Shown here: one piece after another, positions 25,840 to 34,885 of the stretch
Position numbering within the stretch: the first letter of the stretch is position 1
Layout of the letters: every line of letters begins with the position of its first letter
Source: an unicellular cyanobacterium SU2
GTDB lineage: Bacteria; Cyanobacteriota; Cyanobacteriia; Cyanobacteriales; Microcystaceae
Length of the DNA stretch: 42,129 bases
Assembly (NCBI GenBank): GCA_002110465.1
Contig: NEED01000072.1
Location: 1 to 42,129 of the forward strand
Direction: 5' to 3'
Notes under the pieces: model-generated
Told to the model about the DNA's origin: nothing
Database searches by the model: none
The model's input: only the letters and a program-made list of their open reading frames with translations
Program-made: the position numbers and the translations under genes

Positions 25840-25998
25840 TCAAAAATGTAGGTAAGCTGCTTCTGCTTTTAATTGATGAATTAATTTTTCGTTCCCTGAA
25901 GCCCTCGCCACCTCTAGACGATGTTGTAAACGTCTACGAAGATTTTCTCGATGGGTTTGAGCGGCTTGTGTTATATTTTTATAACTTATTTTGTTCAT
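25840..25998 (-). CDS. Small conserved-looking cyanobacterial protein, 52 aa
   Basis: Below the usual 60-residue cutoff. It translates cleanly from ATG (25998) to TGA and starts M-N-K-I-S-Y-K-N-I-T-Q-A-A. The middle is highly basic (R-E-N-L-R-R-R-L-Q-H-R-L-E-V-A-R-A), and it ends K-A-E-A-A-Y-L-H-F. A good Shine-Dalgarno (GAAAGGA) lies upstream. I recall very similar short proteins in other cyanobacteria with the same R-R-R-L-Q-H-R core and A-E-A-A-Y-L-H end; this is memory, not a search. Helical, soluble, possibly nucleic-acid or ribosome associated. No function claimed. Confidence 0.72.
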   Translation of the reverse strand: MNKISYKNITQAAQTHRENLRRRLQHRLEVARASGNEKLIHQLKAEAAYLHF

Positions 25999-26088
25999 AA
26001 TAAACAGTTTTTTCCTTTCTTTTGTGTGTCCATACTTCTAAACTAACATTTGCCGACTATTTTGTAGTATTTGTTACCAAATCTTCAC

Positions 26089-26886
26089 ATGAATAACAAA
26101 ACAACTGCCATCGCCTTAGTGACTGACTTTGGCTTACAAGATGGTTATGTCGGGATCATGAAAGGGGCGATCGCCAGCATCAACCCCCATTTGACGGTAA
26201 TCGATATTACCCATGAGATCCCGCCCCAAAATATTGCCGCCGGACGATTTTGTCTGATGAATGCTTATCCCTATTTTCCCGATGGGACGGTGTATGTTGC
26301 CGTTATTGATCCAGGGGTAGGAAGTCAACGAAGAGGGGTTGCTATCCAATTTGCCCAGGGATATTTAGTTGGTCCTGATAATGGGTTATTTAGCGGTATT
26401 CTCAGATTATCTGAAGCGATCGCAGCCGTAGAGTTGACCAATACTAATTATTGGCGAGTTCAAGATCCTAGTTCAACCTTTCATGGACGGGATATTTTTG
26501 CCCCTGTGGGGGCGCATTTAGCAAGTGGAGTTCCTCTCAATGCTTTAGGGACTTCTATTTGTTGTGATAGTTTAGTTAAGTTTCCCCTTCGAGAAGTTAC
26601 CATAACAGATAATAAGATCAACGGTTGTATTCAATATATCGATCATTTTGGCAACATTATTACTAATATTTCACGGGAGTTAATTAGATATAAAAATTGG
26701 TCAGTTGAAATAGGACAAAAACAAATTAAAAAAGGATTAACCTATGGTGACGTAGATACAGGAGAATTAGTTGGTTTAATTGGTAGTCATGGTTGGGTAG
26801 AAATTGCTGTCAATGGAGGAAATGCCCAACAAAAGTTACAAGTTAATTGGGGTGATCTCGTTACTGTTACAGTAGGTTTAACTTAA
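26089..26886 (+). CDS. SAM hydroxide adenosyltransferase (DUF62) family protein, 265 aa
   Basis: Family enzyme that cleaves S-adenosylmethionine with hydroxide to adenosine and methionine; relatives are fluorinase and chlorinase. N-terminal L-V-T-D-F-G-L-Q-D-G-Y-V-G holds the SAM-ribose Asp. Further conserved blocks are I-D-P-G-V-G (about 73-78), V-G-P-D-N-G-L-F-S-G (about 93-102) and F-H-G-R-D-I-F-A-P-V-G (about 133-143), with the D-R/H-G set of the hydroxide-type enzymes. The frame extends six codons to a TTG at 26071; ATG at 26089 is preferred. Stand-alone. Confidence 0.92.
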   Translation: MNNKTTAIALVTDFGLQDGYVGIMKGAIASINPHLTVIDITHEIPPQNIAAGRFCLMNAYPYFPDGTVYVAVIDPGVGSQRRGVAIQFAQGYLVGPDNGLFSGILRLSEAIAAVELTNTNYWRVQDPSSTFHGRDIFAPVGAHLASGVPLNALGTSICCDSLVKFPLREVTITDNKINGCIQYIDHFGNIITNISRELIRYKNWSVEIGQKQIKKGLTYGDVDTGELVGLIGSHGWVEIAVNGGNAQQKLQVNWGDLVTVTVGLT

Positions 26887-27219
26887 CATCAAAGTGTCTT
26901 TGTAATAAGGGCTTTAGCTATTATTCGCTTAAGTTTTCCATCACTAATTCCTAAAGTAAAGGTTAATAGCCAAGAAATTCTCCTTTAGCTCGACTAACCT
27001 AAATTGATTTTTTTGAGAGAGTTAGAAAGCAGTTTTTCTAGTGTTTATAGCAGAATGTAGAATTTAGAATGCAGAATTTAGAATGAAAAACCTTGTCGTG
27101 AGTAAGTTTGATGGGTTCGAGTTGTTCTAACCTTAATGCGTAGTGCTATAAGTGGGAAAATGGTTTCAATCTCGGAAATTAATGTTTACAATGAACAATG
27201 ATAAGAATTGTAAAGAACT
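26887..27219. other. Intergenic region with degenerate palindrome and STRR heptamers
   Basis: 333 bases without a gene. AAGGGCTTTAGC near 26907 is a decayed piece of the GTTTGTAGT-type palindrome family, and 27053-27087 is an STRR array. No convincing promoter was found. Confidence 0.4.
27053..27087. repeat. STRR: five GAATNNA heptamers
   Basis: GAATGTA, GAATTTA, GAATGCA, GAATTTA and GAATGAA follow without gaps from 27053. GAATTTA is the reverse complement of TAAATTC found at 332 and 5513. Confidence 0.75.
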
Positions 27220-27930
27220 ATGCCAGGTAAAGTTATCGTCATTGTTGGTGCGACAGGAGGAATTGGCTCAGTTTTAGGACAAAAACTAGCTCAATCAGGC
27301 AATAAGCTTGTTTTAGCGTCTCGTAACACCCAAAGGTTAACTGAATTAACCAGTCAATTATCGGCCACGAGTTCAGTTATTGGTATTCCCACAGACATTA
27401 CTAGCCCCCAACAAGTAGAAACTCTGATAGAAAAAACGGTGACGCAGTTTGGCAAAATTGATGTTCTGGTTAATGCGGCAGGAGTAGGGATCATCAAACC
27501 ATACAATCAACTAACCCCCGAAGACTTAGAGGCTATGATTGATGTTAATCTCAAAGGAAGTTGTTATACCACTCAAGCAGCAGCAAATGTAATGAAAGAT
27601 CAGCGATCAGGTCACATTTGTAATATAGTTGGGATTTTAGGTAAACATTCCATGAATATGGCTTCTGCTTACTGTGCATCTAAGTTTGGGGTAGTTGGAT
27701 TTAGTAAATGTATGGCTGAGGAATTAAAGCGTTACGGAATTAAAATTACCCTTTTTTATTTTGGGGGAGTCGATACTCCTTTCTGGGACACAATTAACCT
27801 CAAAGTGGATCGCAAAAAAATGTTAACCCCTGAAACCTGTGCTAATGCTATTTTATTTGCCTTAAATTCAGAACGCCAAGCAGTTCCGATGGAGATTAAT
27901 ATTCAACCAGATAGTTATTTCTTTTTGTAA
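27220..27930 (+). CDS. Short-chain dehydrogenase/reductase lacking the catalytic Ser, 236 aa
   Basis: Classical SDR fold: cofactor motif G10-A-T-G-G-I-G16, N-A-A-G (85-88), D-V-N near 108-110, and Y151-x3-K155 in S-A-Y-C-A-S-K. The catalytic Ser normally found 13 residues before the Tyr is Gly138 here (N-I-V-G-I-L-G in place of N-I-S-S-x-x-G), so the usual Ser-Tyr-Lys triad is incomplete. It may use Ser144 or be impaired. Substrate unknown. Stand-alone, 171 bases before hppD on the same strand. Confidence 0.87.
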   Translation: MPGKVIVIVGATGGIGSVLGQKLAQSGNKLVLASRNTQRLTELTSQLSATSSVIGIPTDITSPQQVETLIEKTVTQFGKIDVLVNAAGVGIIKPYNQLTPEDLEAMIDVNLKGSCYTTQAAANVMKDQRSGHICNIVGILGKHSMNMASAYCASKFGVVGFSKCMAEELKRYGIKITLFYFGGVDTPFWDTINLKVDRKKMLTPETCANAILFALNSERQAVPMEINIQPDSYFFL

Positions 27931-28101
27931 TCAGTCAATAATTAATTGCTAGAATAATTTTATTTATTATCTATAGCTGACTTGAGGAGAAATGGCAAAA
28001 ATAATTTATTCCTTAAATAATCTAATTTTAACGTTATTACCATCATTCTCTAGTGGAATTTTTGTTAAAGTTTAATTGTTGTTAAAAGTCTAGATTTAAG
28101 T

Positions 28102-29208
28102 ATGCGTATCGATCACGTTCATTTTTATGTTGAAGATGCAAATAAATGGCGAGATTGGTTCGTCAATGTAATGGGGTTTCAGTCCCTTGGTGGGGGAGAA
28201 AATAATCACACCCAGACAGAAATTGTCATCAATGGAACGTCAACTAATCCTATCGTTTTTGTTCTTTCTTCCCCTCTTTTAAGTAACAGTCCAGTTGCCC
28301 AATTTTTACAAATTCATCCCCCTGGTGTAGCAGATGTTGCTTTTGCCGTTGATGATTTATCAACCACCATTAAACAACTTACTTCTACGGGGACAAAACT
28401 TAAACAATCTCCTGAGAAATATTACTTCTCTGATGGAAATTTATACTGGACTCAAATTGTTAGCTATCCAGGGTTAGTTCATACCTTAGTTGAACGTCAC
28501 GGACAAACTCCGATTTTGCCCTATGATTGGGTTAAAGAACGAAAATTAGCTGTGTATAAACAGAATAAATTAACTGACATTGATCATATTGTTTTAAATG
28601 TTGCTGTGGGTGAATTAGAAGCAACGGCCAATTGGTATGAACAATGTTTAGGATTTGAAAAAAAGCAGACATTTACGATTGAAACTAAACAATCTGGTTT
28701 ATATTCTCAAGTAATGGTTCATCCCAGGAATGGGATACAATTTCCTATTAATGAATCGTTATCTAATAATTCTCAAATTCAAGAATTTTTAGAGATTAAT
28801 AGAGGGGCAGGGATTCAACATATCGCTTTAAAGACTAATGATATTGTAGGATTGACTGGTCAATTAAGCACATTAGAAATATCTTTTTTGAATGTTCCTG
28901 ATACCTATTATCAAAACTTATTTGAGCAAAATAGAGAATTAAAATCATCTCTCCCTAATTGGAAAGAAATCATTAAGCAAAAGATTTTACTAGATTTTGA
29001 AGAGCAATCCAATCAAGAAAAATTAGATAAAAAAGAACAAATTTTATTACAAATTTTTACCCAACCAATTTTTGAGAAGCCAACTTTCTTTTTTGAATTA
29101 ATTGAAAGAAGAGAACGGGTTAAAGGATTTGGTGAAAGGAATTTTAGGGCTTTGTTTGAAGCCATAGAACAAGAACAAATTAAACGAGGAACTTTAGTAA
29201 TGGACTAG
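28102..29208 (+). CDS. hppD: 4-Hydroxyphenylpyruvate dioxygenase, 368 aa
   Basis: Non-haem Fe(II) dioxygenase converting 4-hydroxyphenylpyruvate to homogentisate, in cyanobacteria the route to tocopherol. Two vicinal-oxygen-chelate domains: the N-terminal one starts R-I-D-H-V-H-F-Y-V, and the catalytic one contributes ligands H162 (D-H-I-V-L-N-V), H240 (I-Q-H-I-A-L) and E332 (F-F-F-E-L-I). The C-terminal G-F-G-E-R-N-F-R-A-L-F-E-A-I-E is the helix gating the active site. Length is normal. It ends 24 bases from the convergent moaA stop. Confidence 0.95.
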   Translation: MRIDHVHFYVEDANKWRDWFVNVMGFQSLGGGENNHTQTEIVINGTSTNPIVFVLSSPLLSNSPVAQFLQIHPPGVADVAFAVDDLSTTIKQLTSTGTKLKQSPEKYYFSDGNLYWTQIVSYPGLVHTLVERHGQTPILPYDWVKERKLAVYKQNKLTDIDHIVLNVAVGELEATANWYEQCLGFEKKQTFTIETKQSGLYSQVMVHPRNGIQFPINESLSNNSQIQEFLEINRGAGIQHIALKTNDIVGLTGQLSTLEISFLNVPDTYYQNLFEQNRELKSSLPNWKEIIKQKILLDFEEQSNQEKLDKKEQILLQIFTQPIFEKPTFFFELIERRERVKGFGERNFRALFEAIEQEQIKRGTLVMD

Positions 29209-29232
29209 GATTTCTTCCCCTAAATACCTTGA

Positions 29233-30222
29233 TTATCCGCCAATCTGAGACATAGTACGGTTATAAACTGCATTTTCTGTTCCTGACTCTCTTTGTTTAA
29301 AATTAATCTCTGGTTTAATTTCCAATAATTGTTTAACTTGTTCTCTCAACTCGGATGTTTTTATGCCTTGACGTAAAGCAATTTTTAAATTAATTTGTCC
29401 CGTTTCATTTAATAAACAAGGCCGTAACCAACCATCCGCAGCAAGACGCATTCGGTTGCAGCGATCGCAAAAACATTCTGACATTTGACTAATAAATCCT
29501 AGGGTTCCTTTTGCCCCTGGAATTTGAAAAACATCTGCTGGACCATTTCCTTGAATACTCGATTCAATTAAGCCCCATTTTTGACGAATTCGTTGTCTAA
29601 TTTCTTCTGATGGAACCCAAGCGCGATGACTAAATAATTGAGCATTTCCGATAGGCATAAATTCAATAAAACGAACGTGCCAACGGCGATCAATCGTTAA
29701 CTGGGCTAAATCTTCTATTTCATTTTCATTAACCCCTGGAATCATCACAACATTTAATTTTAACGGATCAAAACCCACCTGATAAGCAGTTTGAATTCCC
29801 TCCCAAGTTTGTTGCCAACGACTGCGGCCAAAAGTACCAATAATCTGATCAAATGTCTCTTGATTAAGGGAATCTAAACTAATATTAATCCTTCGTAATC
29901 CTGCCTGATAAAGATCGTGCGCCATTGACTTCAATAAAAAGCCATTAGTCGTCATGGATAAATCCTGGGTTTGGGGTAAACTAGCAATTTCTCTCACTAA
30001 TTCAACTACCCTAGGTCGTAACAAAGGTTCTCCCCCTGTCAGGCGAAATTTACTAAATCCCAAGGGAATAAATACTTCTTTCAGCAGGATTAGTAATTCG
30101 TCATAAGTAAGAAGTTCTTGACGTAAAATATAATCAAGTTCTGTCTCTTCGGGCATACAATATTGACATCGGAAATTACAACGATCAATCAGACTGATAC
30201 GAAGATAGTCAACTCGATTCAT
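29233..30222 (-). CDS. moaA: GTP 3',8-cyclase MoaA, 329 aa
   Basis: Radical-SAM enzyme for the first step of molybdenum cofactor synthesis, making 3',8-cyclo-7,8-dihydro-GTP from GTP. N-terminal cluster C15-x3-C19-x2-C22, SAM-binding G-G-E-P near 61-66, and a second C-terminal cluster set C-x2-C with a third Cys 14 residues on (C-D-R-C ... R-P-C). The C-terminal G-G that reaches into the active site is present as the last two residues. The other moa genes are not adjacent. Five heptamer repeats (30231-30265) lie just upstream. Confidence 0.97.
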   Translation of the reverse strand: MNRVDYLRISLIDRCNFRCQYCMPEETELDYILRQELLTYDELLILLKEVFIPLGFSKFRLTGGEPLLRPRVVELVREIASLPQTQDLSMTTNGFLLKSMAHDLYQAGLRRINISLDSLNQETFDQIIGTFGRSRWQQTWEGIQTAYQVGFDPLKLNVVMIPGVNENEIEDLAQLTIDRRWHVRFIEFMPIGNAQLFSHRAWVPSEEIRQRIRQKWGLIESSIQGNGPADVFQIPGAKGTLGFISQMSECFCDRCNRMRLAADGWLRPCLLNETGQINLKIALRQGIKTSELREQVKQLLEIKPEINFKQRESGTENAVYNRTMSQIGG

Positions 30223-30230
30223 AAGCTCAA

Positions 30231-30265
30231 TAGTGAATAATTAATAGTGAGTAGTGAATAGTTAA
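30231..30265. repeat. STRR: five heptamers upstream of moaA
   Basis: ATAGTGA, ATAATTA, ATAGTGA, GTAGTGA and ATAGTTA run without gaps, 9 bases upstream of the moaA start on its leader. A different heptamer from the TAAATTC family but the same 7-bp periodicity. Confidence 0.75.
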
Positions 30266-30340
30266 TGGGTTTTTGATGAATACTTTTTCTTACCTTAACA
30301 AAAATATTATTTTGATGGATGATATTTACTACGTTTACTG

Positions 30341-30889
30341 TTAACTTTTAAGCTGCCATTGTCGCCAAGCAGTAGAACTGCGAAGGGCTAACCACAAGAG
30401 CATTAGAGCGATAAAACCGCCATTTACTGGGGCTTTAAAGGCAAAAAGAACTAAAACCACACAAATAAAATCTTCAAGACAAACCACCCATAAAGGAAGT
30501 CCTCCTAAGCGAAAAAACCATCCCACCTCGACTAATTTCAAAACTCCTGCTAACAACCCTCCTACCAACCCAGTAAACCACAAAGGAAGAGGAGCTATGA
30601 AAATTCCCCCCTTAACCACTGTAATCCCTAGGAATCCTCCCACTAGAGGACTACAAATAAGCTGAATGATTTGTAAAACCCTTTGTCCAAGTAATTTTTT
30701 TGAACCCAATAATTCAAATAAAGACCAACTGGTAAGAATCCCTAATAATAAGGGTGGTGGAATTATAGACAATAAAGGGACTTCAGACCATAAATCCCCA
30801 CGTACTAAGCCAATAATAAGTAATGGAAGAGCAATTCTTAGACCAGCTGCGGCGGAAGCCGAAAGGATTGCTAAAATACCAATGAGCAT
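30341..30889 (-). CDS. DUF4126 family membrane protein, 182 aa
   Basis: Integral membrane protein with about five to six hydrophobic helices. It begins with L-S-A-S-A-A-A-G-L-R-I-A-L-P-L-L (about 8-23), the Gly/Ala/Arg signature typical of DUF4126, and has further helices about 44-60, 75-95, 98-120 and 135-178. Function unknown in the family. It lies between moaA (same strand, 118 bases downstream) and divergent petH. Confidence 0.85.
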   Translation of the reverse strand: MLIGILAILSASAAAGLRIALPLLIIGLVRGDLWSEVPLLSIIPPPLLLGILTSWSLFELLGSKKLLGQRVLQIIQLICSPLVGGFLGITVVKGGIFIAPLPLWFTGLVGGLLAGVLKLVEVGWFFRLGGLPLWVVCLEDFICVVLVLFAFKAPVNGGFIALMLLWLALRSSTAWRQWQLKS

Positions 30890-31080
30890 AAACTTAATAG
30901 ATCTGAAAATTCCGATTGAGTCTTAACTTCAGTTTAGAGGGTTAATGCCCTTGCTTTTTGCCTTGCTTGAATTTGCTCTGGTTGCATGAAAGTTTTTCCT
31001 AAAAAAACCTTAAACTGACACAAGGTTGACAGTTTTTAACATTAGAATTGGTTAGTCTCAACTTACGATCTGGTCTGGGT

Positions 31081-32400
<1,320 letters not shown>

Positions 32401-32453
32401 ATTTTGGGACTTTAACTGAGTAGGGTGGGCAATGCCTTCCTTTATTTATTTGG

Positions 32454-32477
32454 GGGTCAACAGTGGTTGACCCTTTT
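32454..32477 (+). terminator. Rho-independent terminator of petH
   Basis: GGGTCAAC (32454-32461), loop AGTG, GTTGACCC (32466-32473), then TTTT. A perfect 8-bp stem 54 bases after the stop and just before the end of convergent map. A half copy of the GTAGGGTGGGCA repeat lies upstream at about 32420. Confidence 0.88.
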
Positions 32478-32489
32478 CTGATTAAATGG

Positions 32490-33353
32490 CTAAATAACAG
32501 TACGATCGGTTAAGATTTCGTACCCTGTTTGTGTGACTAACACCGTATGTTCAAATTGTGCGGATAGGGAATTATCTACGGTTACTACTGTCCAGCGATC
32601 GCGCAACGTCCGAGTATATTTTGACCCTTTGTTGACAATGGGTTCAATTGCTAATGTCATTCCTGCCCGTAACTTAACATTGGGCAACTCCTTAGTGCGA
32701 TAATTAAAAACATGAGGATCTTCATGGAGATTACGCCCCACCCCATGACCCGTATAATCTTCTACCACACTATAACCATACTCCTTAACCTTATCTTCGA
32801 TCGCCCCCGCAATATCTAATAAATAATTCCCTGCTTTGACCTGTTCAATTCCTGCATACAATGCCTCTTCTGCACCACGAATTAAACGGGAGGTTTTCGA
32901 CGAAACTTTTCCCACCGCGATAGTAATACAAGAATCTCCATGATAGCCTTCAAAGTAAGCTCCTGTATCCACTTTTAGCACATCTCCAGCACGAATCTTC
33001 CGTTTAGGACTAGGAATGCCATGAACCACTTCCTGGTTAATAGAGGCACAAATAGAAGCAGGAAACCCATGATAACCTTTAAAACTAGGGGTTGCTCCCA
33101 TTTCTCTAATTCTGCGTTCAGCATAACTATCCAAATCTCCTGTTGTCATCCCTGGTTCTGCAATCATCTCGATTTCTTTGAGAACCGTAGCGACAATTTG
33201 GGATGATTGACGCATAATAGCAATTTCTTGCGGTGATTTAGTTTGTACTCCTCGACGACTGCTTTTCATCCGAGGGAGTCCTGTCTGCTGTTTCTTTTGG
33301 GGAGTTTTTTGAGATTTACTAGAAGGAGAAAAGAGGTTAGTCAAGATATTCAT
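32490..33353 (-). CDS. map: Type I methionine aminopeptidase, 287 aa
   Basis: Removes the initiator Met from nascent proteins. Metal ligands: the two Asp of [15 protein letters not shown], His in [10 protein letters not shown], Glu in I-E-P-I and Glu in Q-F-E-H-T-V-L. About 35 N-terminal residues are a basic Ser/Lys/Gln-rich extension beyond the E. coli-like core, of the linker type and without zinc-finger cysteines. Cyanobacteria usually have several map genes. The truncated TnpB element lies in its upstream region (from about 33419), leaving a leader and promoter space of only about 65 bases before foreign DNA. Confidence 0.96.
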   Translation of the reverse strand: MNILTNLFSPSSKSQKTPQKKQQTGLPRMKSSRRGVQTKSPQEIAIMRQSSQIVATVLKEIEMIAEPGMTTGDLDSYAERRIREMGATPSFKGYHGFPASICASINQEVVHGIPSPKRKIRAGDVLKVDTGAYFEGYHGDSCITIAVGKVSSKTSRLIRGAEEALYAGIEQVKAGNYLLDIAGAIEDKVKEYGYSVVEDYTGHGVGRNLHEDPHVFNYRTKELPNVKLRAGMTLAIEPIVNKGSKYTRTLRDRWTVVTVDNSLSAQFEHTVLVTQTGYEILTDRTVI

Positions 33354-33418
33354 TAATATAACTGAGAATATTAAGAGCTAATTATGTATTCTAGACGAAA
33401 TGGCCAGTCCTGTCTTAA

Positions 33419-33937
33419 AATTTTGCTCCATATCGTAAAGCAGAAAAACGTCTTAATAAACTTACCAGAAAAAAATCTAAAAAGTTTAGGAAGAGACAGA
33501 AGCATTCTAAAAACTACATTAAAGCTAGAAAAAAGTACGCCAAGGGACATTTAAAAGTAAGTAGACAACGAAAAGCGTTGGCTAAGAGACTAGCACTCCG
33601 TTTAATTCAGTCAAACGACTTGATAGTCTATGAAGATTTAAAGGTCAAAAACCTTGTGCGTAACCAGAAACTAGCTAAGAGTATTAATGATTCTGGTTGG
33701 TCACAATTAAGAAAATCGATTGAGTATTTTGGGCTTAAATATGGGCGATCGACTATTGCGGTGAATCCTGCATATACTAGCCAAGAATGCTTTAATTGTG
33801 GTCAATTAATTAAAAAGTCTCTATCAGTTAGAACTCATGTTTGTTCATGTGGATACACTGAAGACAGAGATAAAATGGCAGCATTAAACATACTTAGAAA
33901 AGCGCACCGCCCGCGCCGAGGTTTCCTCAGCGTATAG
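33419..33937 (+). pseudogene. tnpB: 5'-truncated TnpB (IS200/IS605-type OrfB), C-terminal ~172 codons
   Basis: The open frame runs from just after an in-frame TAA (33416-33418) to the stop at 33937, well upstream of any ATG/GTG that would make sense. It starts A-P-Y-R-K-A-E-K-R-L-N-K-L, the typical mid-protein segment, then a Lys-rich helix. RuvC-II L-I-V-Y-E-D-L, the zinc finger C-F-N-C-G ... C-S-C-G and RuvC-III E-D-R-D follow. The N-terminal WED/REC half and RuvC-I are missing, so no active nuclease is expected. Its right end is intact (hairpin 34068-34089). Lies between map and phoU. Confidence 0.87.
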
Positions 33938-34097
33938 GACGGAGCAAGAAGCTACGATAGGGCATATCGGCAGTTGGTCTGAAGACCTAAACGCTTGGGG
34001 AGATTTAAGCTCTATTTTGGTTGGTAGCAATACCTGTCAAGACAACTTGAGTCAGTGAACCAAGAATCCCCCGAATTTTATTCGTGGGGAGTGTCAA
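33938..34097 (+). ncRNA. Right-end region of the TnpB element, candidate omegaRNA scaffold
   Basis: 160 bases downstream of the TnpB stop, ending in hairpin CCCC-CGAAT (34068-34076) / ATTCG-GGGG (34080-34084, 34086-34089) with bulged T85 and loop TTT, then AGTGTCAA. In active elements this zone encodes the 3' scaffold of the guide RNA, with guide sequence taken from the flank after the element end (here phoU leader DNA). Expression cannot be judged. Confidence 0.45.
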
Positions 34098-34148
34098 TTC
34101 TGATACTATAGTTAAAAGTTATGCCGGGGGATAGATCCAGATTCATCA

Positions 34149-34817
34149 GTGAACCTATCACGTTATCAGAATCATCCTGAACGGAGATACTTTGAGCGAT
34201 CGCTTAAGCGTCTCGAGCAAGAAGTGTTGCGAATGGGAACTTTAGTCGAAGAATCCTTTCGTCTGAGTCACCAAGCCCTATTTAAGCAGAATATCGATGC
34301 AGTTCAAAAAATTATTAAACTTGATAAACAGATTGATCAATACTACCGACAAATAGAACTAGATTGTGCTACCTTAATGACCCTACAATCTCCCGTTGCT
34401 CAAGATTTAAGACTTTTGAGTGCTTTCATGCAATTAATTAGAGACTTAGAAAGAATTGGTGATTACGCTAAAGATTTGGGGGAAATATCTCTTAAATTAC
34501 TTCCCTATTCTCCCCATCCTATCATGGATGAAGTAGCTGCTATGTCTCATCATGCTCAAATGATGTTAGCGACCAGTTTAGTTGCCCTAGTAGAACTTGA
34601 TGGTAACGCAGGACAACAGGTTAAAGAATTAGACAATACCGTCGATGATGCCTACGAAAAACTTTATCAAATCTTAGCCTGTCAACGAGATATTAAGGGG
34701 GTCATTGAACCTTTTCTTTTATTAGCGTTAGTGATCCGTCATCTCGAAAGAATGGCAGACCATTCTACCAATATTGCTCAGCGAGTCTCCTATATTGTAA
34801 CTGGACATCGAGGTTAA
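34149..34817 (+). CDS. phoU: Phosphate signalling protein PhoU, 222 aa
   Basis: Negative regulator linking the Pst phosphate transporter to the two-component phosphate response. Two PhoU repeats of three helices, each with the metal-binding E/D-x3-D type pattern: R-D-L-E-R-I-G-D-Y-A-K-D near 97-108 and R-H-L-E-R-M-A-D-H-S-T-N-I-A near 198-211. GTG at 34149 is chosen because the first repeat's conserved N-terminal helix would be cut by the next Met (residue 30). No pst genes adjoin and no clear Pho box is visible. Only about 50 bases separate it from the TnpB right end, which may supply or disrupt its promoter. Confidence 0.95.
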   Translation: MNLSRYQNHPERRYFERSLKRLEQEVLRMGTLVEESFRLSHQALFKQNIDAVQKIIKLDKQIDQYYRQIELDCATLMTLQSPVAQDLRLLSAFMQLIRDLERIGDYAKDLGEISLKLLPYSPHPIMDEVAAMSHHAQMMLATSLVALVELDGNAGQQVKELDNTVDDAYEKLYQILACQRDIKGVIEPFLLLALVIRHLERMADHSTNIAQRVSYIVTGHRG

Positions 34818-34868
34818 ATTAAGTGTCAACTATCGCGATCAAGGAGAAAATTGAGCAGTTATAGTTAA

Positions 34869-34877
34869 GTGCGAGGA
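34869..34877 (+). promoter_or_regulatory. Porin 1 ribosome-binding site, imperfect Yfr1-complement
   Basis: GTGCGAGGA differs by one base from the GTGTGAGGA found before porin 2. GAGGA ends 8 bases before TTG 34886 but only 2 bases before the GTG at 34880, which supports the TTG start. Confidence 0.45.
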
Positions 34878-34885
34878 TTGTGAGG

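Noticed and set aside
31026-31042. TTGACA plus TAGAAT as petH promoter
   Set aside because: The spacer is only 11 bases, too short for a sigma-70 promoter.
33945-34015. tRNA-like stretch (GGGCATATCGGCAGTTGG...)
   Set aside because: No acceptor stem pairing and no T-loop; it lies in the TnpB right-end region.
34098-34148. Pho box before phoU
   Set aside because: Only one GTTAA-like half match (GTTAAAAGTTA); the tandem 8-bp repeats expected for PhoB-type binding are absent.
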